Shown here piece after piece: positions 62,609 to 64,000 of a DNA stretch of 64,000 nucleotides. The notes below the pieces were generated by a model that had not been told where the DNA came from, searched no databases, and saw only the letters and a program-made list of their open reading frames with translations. The position numbers and the translations under genes are program-made. This stretch comes from Roseateles violae. GTDB taxonomy: Bacteria > Pseudomonadota > Gammaproteobacteria > Burkholderiales > Burkholderiaceae_C. The stretch covers positions 248,001 to 312,000 of the forward strand of contig NZ_JAUHHC010000002.1 of the NCBI RefSeq assembly GCF_030410485.1. The letters run 5' to 3'. Positions within the stretch are counted from its first letter, which is position 1, and every line of letters begins with the position of its first letter.

Positions 62609-64000
62609 TCAGTCAGCGCGGTCCGACGGCTCCGCCGTCGGGATGTTCAGCGCAATGTTCGGCGGAGCAGGTGCCGGCGCTGCCTGGGCCGCGCCTTGAG
62701 TCTGCTGCAGCGCCTGCGCCATGCGGTCGAAGGCCGCGAACAGCAGGCCGAACTCATCCTTGCGTGGCTCGGCGATGCGGTGATCCAGATTGCCGCGGGC
62801 GATCTGGTCCAGCGCGTCGCCGATCTTCCTGATCGGGCGGGCGAAATGACCGGCCAGCAGGTACATCGCCAGCGCGACCGCCAGCACCGTCACCAGCACC
62901 AGCGCCGCCATCAGGCCCCGCGAAAGCCGCGCCACTTGCTGCAGCGGCCGCTCGGGCAGCGCCAGCGCCACATGGCCCACGTTCTTGCCCTGGAAGGTGA
63001 TCGGTGCGTCGAAGCCCAGCAGCGCCTCGTCACGCTCGCTGTAGCGCGACATGCGCACCCCGTCCTCGCGGCCGGCGAGGCCCTCGGCCTGCGGCGGCTT
63101 GTACGGTTGGCCCAGCTGCGCCGGATCGGCCGCGGCGCGTACCATGCCGGCCCGATCGCTCACAACGATGCTGTGGAAGTCGCCGGTCTTCATGATCTCG
63201 GCCACTGCCGCCTCGACTGACGGCCATTCCTCCTCCAACGCCGCCACGGCGTTCTGCGCCGCGATGAAGCGCGCCAGCGCGGCGCCGTTGTCGCTGATCT
63301 GCCGCATCAGTGCCGCCTGCTGGCGCTGCGTGATCACGCCGGCCGCCACCGCCATCACGATCGCCACAATCAGCGCCATCAGCGCAGCCCAGCGCACGCG
63401 CAGCGGCACGATGCGCTGGCGATCCTTGTCGCGCGCGGCCTCGTCGATCTCGGCCAGCACGCCGGCCAGCGCCTGTGCCAGGGCCTGGCCGGTGGAAAAG
63501 CGCCGTGCCGGGTCCTTGGCCAGGCAGCGTTCGACGATGCGGCGCAGCGCCGGCGGCACGTCAGGGCGGCGCTGCTCGATCGGTGGCGGCTCCTCCTGCA
63601 CGATCTTCATCGCCACCGCCACCACGCTGTCGCCCTCGAACGGCCGCTGGCCGGTCAGCATCTGGTAGAGCAGGATGCCGGTCGAGAACAGGTCGGAGCG
63701 GCCGTCGAGCAGCCGGCCCTGGGTCTGCTCGGGCGACATGTACTGGGGCGTGCCGAGCACGTCGCCGACGCGGGTGCGTTGCTCGGCGCCGCTGCCCGGC
63801 GCCGGGTCCATGTGGGCGATGCCGAAGTCCATCACCTTGATCGTGTCGCCGCCCTTGAGCCGCGCGATATTGCCCGGCTTGATGTCGCGGTGCACGATGC
63901 CGTGGCGGTGCGCGTAGTCCAGCGCCTGCGCCAGCTGCATGCCCATCACGAGCACCTCGCGCAGCGGCAGCGCGGCATTGCGGCCCTTGCCGTCCATCAG
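62609..64000 (-). CDS. ppkA: T6SS Ser/Thr kinase PpkA (5' end beyond window)
   Basis: The last 463 residues of a membrane Ser/Thr kinase. The kinase domain shows VHRDIKPGN, DFGIAH, GTPQYMSPEQ and DLFSTGILLYQMLTG. After it come a TM (RWAALMALIVAIVMAVAAG), a periplasmic domain of about 115 residues (FHSIVVSDRAGMVRAA, a Cache/PAS-like look), a second TM (GLMAALVLVTVLAVALAMYLL) and HAMP (ARPIRKIGDALDQIARGNLDHR), ending in a Pro/Ala tail. It phosphorylates the FHA protein to turn on secretion. The N-lobe is outside the window. Confidence 0.92.
   Translation of the reverse strand: MMDGKGRNAALPLREVLVMGMQLAQALDYAHRHGIVHRDIKPGNIARLKGGDTIKVMDFGIAHMDPAPGSGAEQRTRVGDVLGTPQYMSPEQTQGRLLDGRSDLFSTGILLYQMLTGQRPFEGDSVVAVAMKIVQEEPPPIEQRRPDVPPALRRIVERCLAKDPARRFSTGQALAQALAGVLAEIDEAARDKDRQRIVPLRVRWAALMALIVAIVMAVAAGVITQRQQAALMRQISDNGAALARFIAAQNAVAALEEEWPSVEAAVAEIMKTGDFHSIVVSDRAGMVRAAADPAQLGQPYKPPQAEGLAGREDGVRMSRYSERDEALLGFDAPITFQGKNVGHVALALPERPLQQVARLSRGLMAALVLVTVLAVALAMYLLAGHFARPIRKIGDALDQIARGNLDHRIAEPRKDEFGLLFAAFDRMAQALQQTQGAAQAAPAPAPPNIALNIPTAEPSDRAD

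Overview
The window is GC-rich chromosomal DNA whose gene content suggests a Burkholderiales betaproteobacterium. The pointers are two PEP-CTERM proteins, bdhA (polyhydroxybutyrate metabolism), ispD and ispF close together, a RelA-type (p)ppGpp synthetase, and a secreted pectate lyase typical of plant- or soil-associated Roseateles/Mitsuaria/Rubrivivax-like genera. The genus is an inference. Genes are tightly packed; many neighbours overlap by 4 bp (ATGA) or end convergently on shared bases.

Layout. 1-9300: 3' part of nadA is cut by the left edge, then a LytS/LytR-type two-component pair, a DUF1761 membrane protein, a LysR regulator divergent from a DUF2917 gene and a GNAT gene, a MITE-like palindrome between convergent genes, an AraC regulator divergent from an MFS exporter, and a thioredoxin-like/thioredoxin-reductase-like pair. 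9300-23600: hemerythrin protein, an atypical NRAMP-superfamily transporter, a giant hybrid histidine kinase with two kinase cores, three exported proteins including a DUF3300-DUF2950 pair, a TPP-dependent acetolactate-synthase-like enzyme, an S4 RNA-binding protein and a GGDEF-EAL protein. 23600-28130: a lipoprotein pectate lyase with a candidate KdgR-like operator far upstream, followed by two PEP-CTERM proteins and a terminator. 28140-44610: housekeeping genes serB, mfd, an rlmN-like gene, ispD-map-ispF, an EnvZ/OmpR-type pair, SIMPL protein, bdhA, two alpha/beta hydrolases and relA. Two copies of a structured intergenic repeat sit behind map and behind a hydrolase.

44632-64000: a tRNA-Val(GAC) gene carries the left end of an integrated element. 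A tyrosine integrase gene runs backwards into the tRNA, with an excisionase-like gene behind it. Beyond a 580-base gene-free stretch lies part of a type VI secretion cluster: tssJ-tssK-tssL-tssM-tagF on the plus strand, and the post-translational control genes pppA, tagH and ppkA on the minus strand. It also holds an unusually large set of cell-wall-directed proteins: an exported amidase plus GH75-like fusion, a LysM lipoprotein, a LysM-polysaccharide deacetylase lipoprotein and a TPR lipoprotein. Sheath, tube, baseplate and spike genes (tssB/C/E/F/G/A/H, hcp, vgrG) are not in the window and are expected to the right. No right-hand attachment site was seen, so the extent of the element is unknown.

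The most interesting signals are: (1) the T6SS-linked cell-wall enzyme set, led by the amidase/GH75-like fusion; (2) the integrase gene whose last codons are the tRNA terminator and antisense tRNA, predicting a transcript without a stop codon; (3) the two-copy repeat with compensating stem changes; (4) a recurring -10 box six bases before ATG/GTG with no Shine-Dalgarno, suggesting leaderless mRNAs. All calls rest on reading the sequence and on family knowledge; no database search was run.
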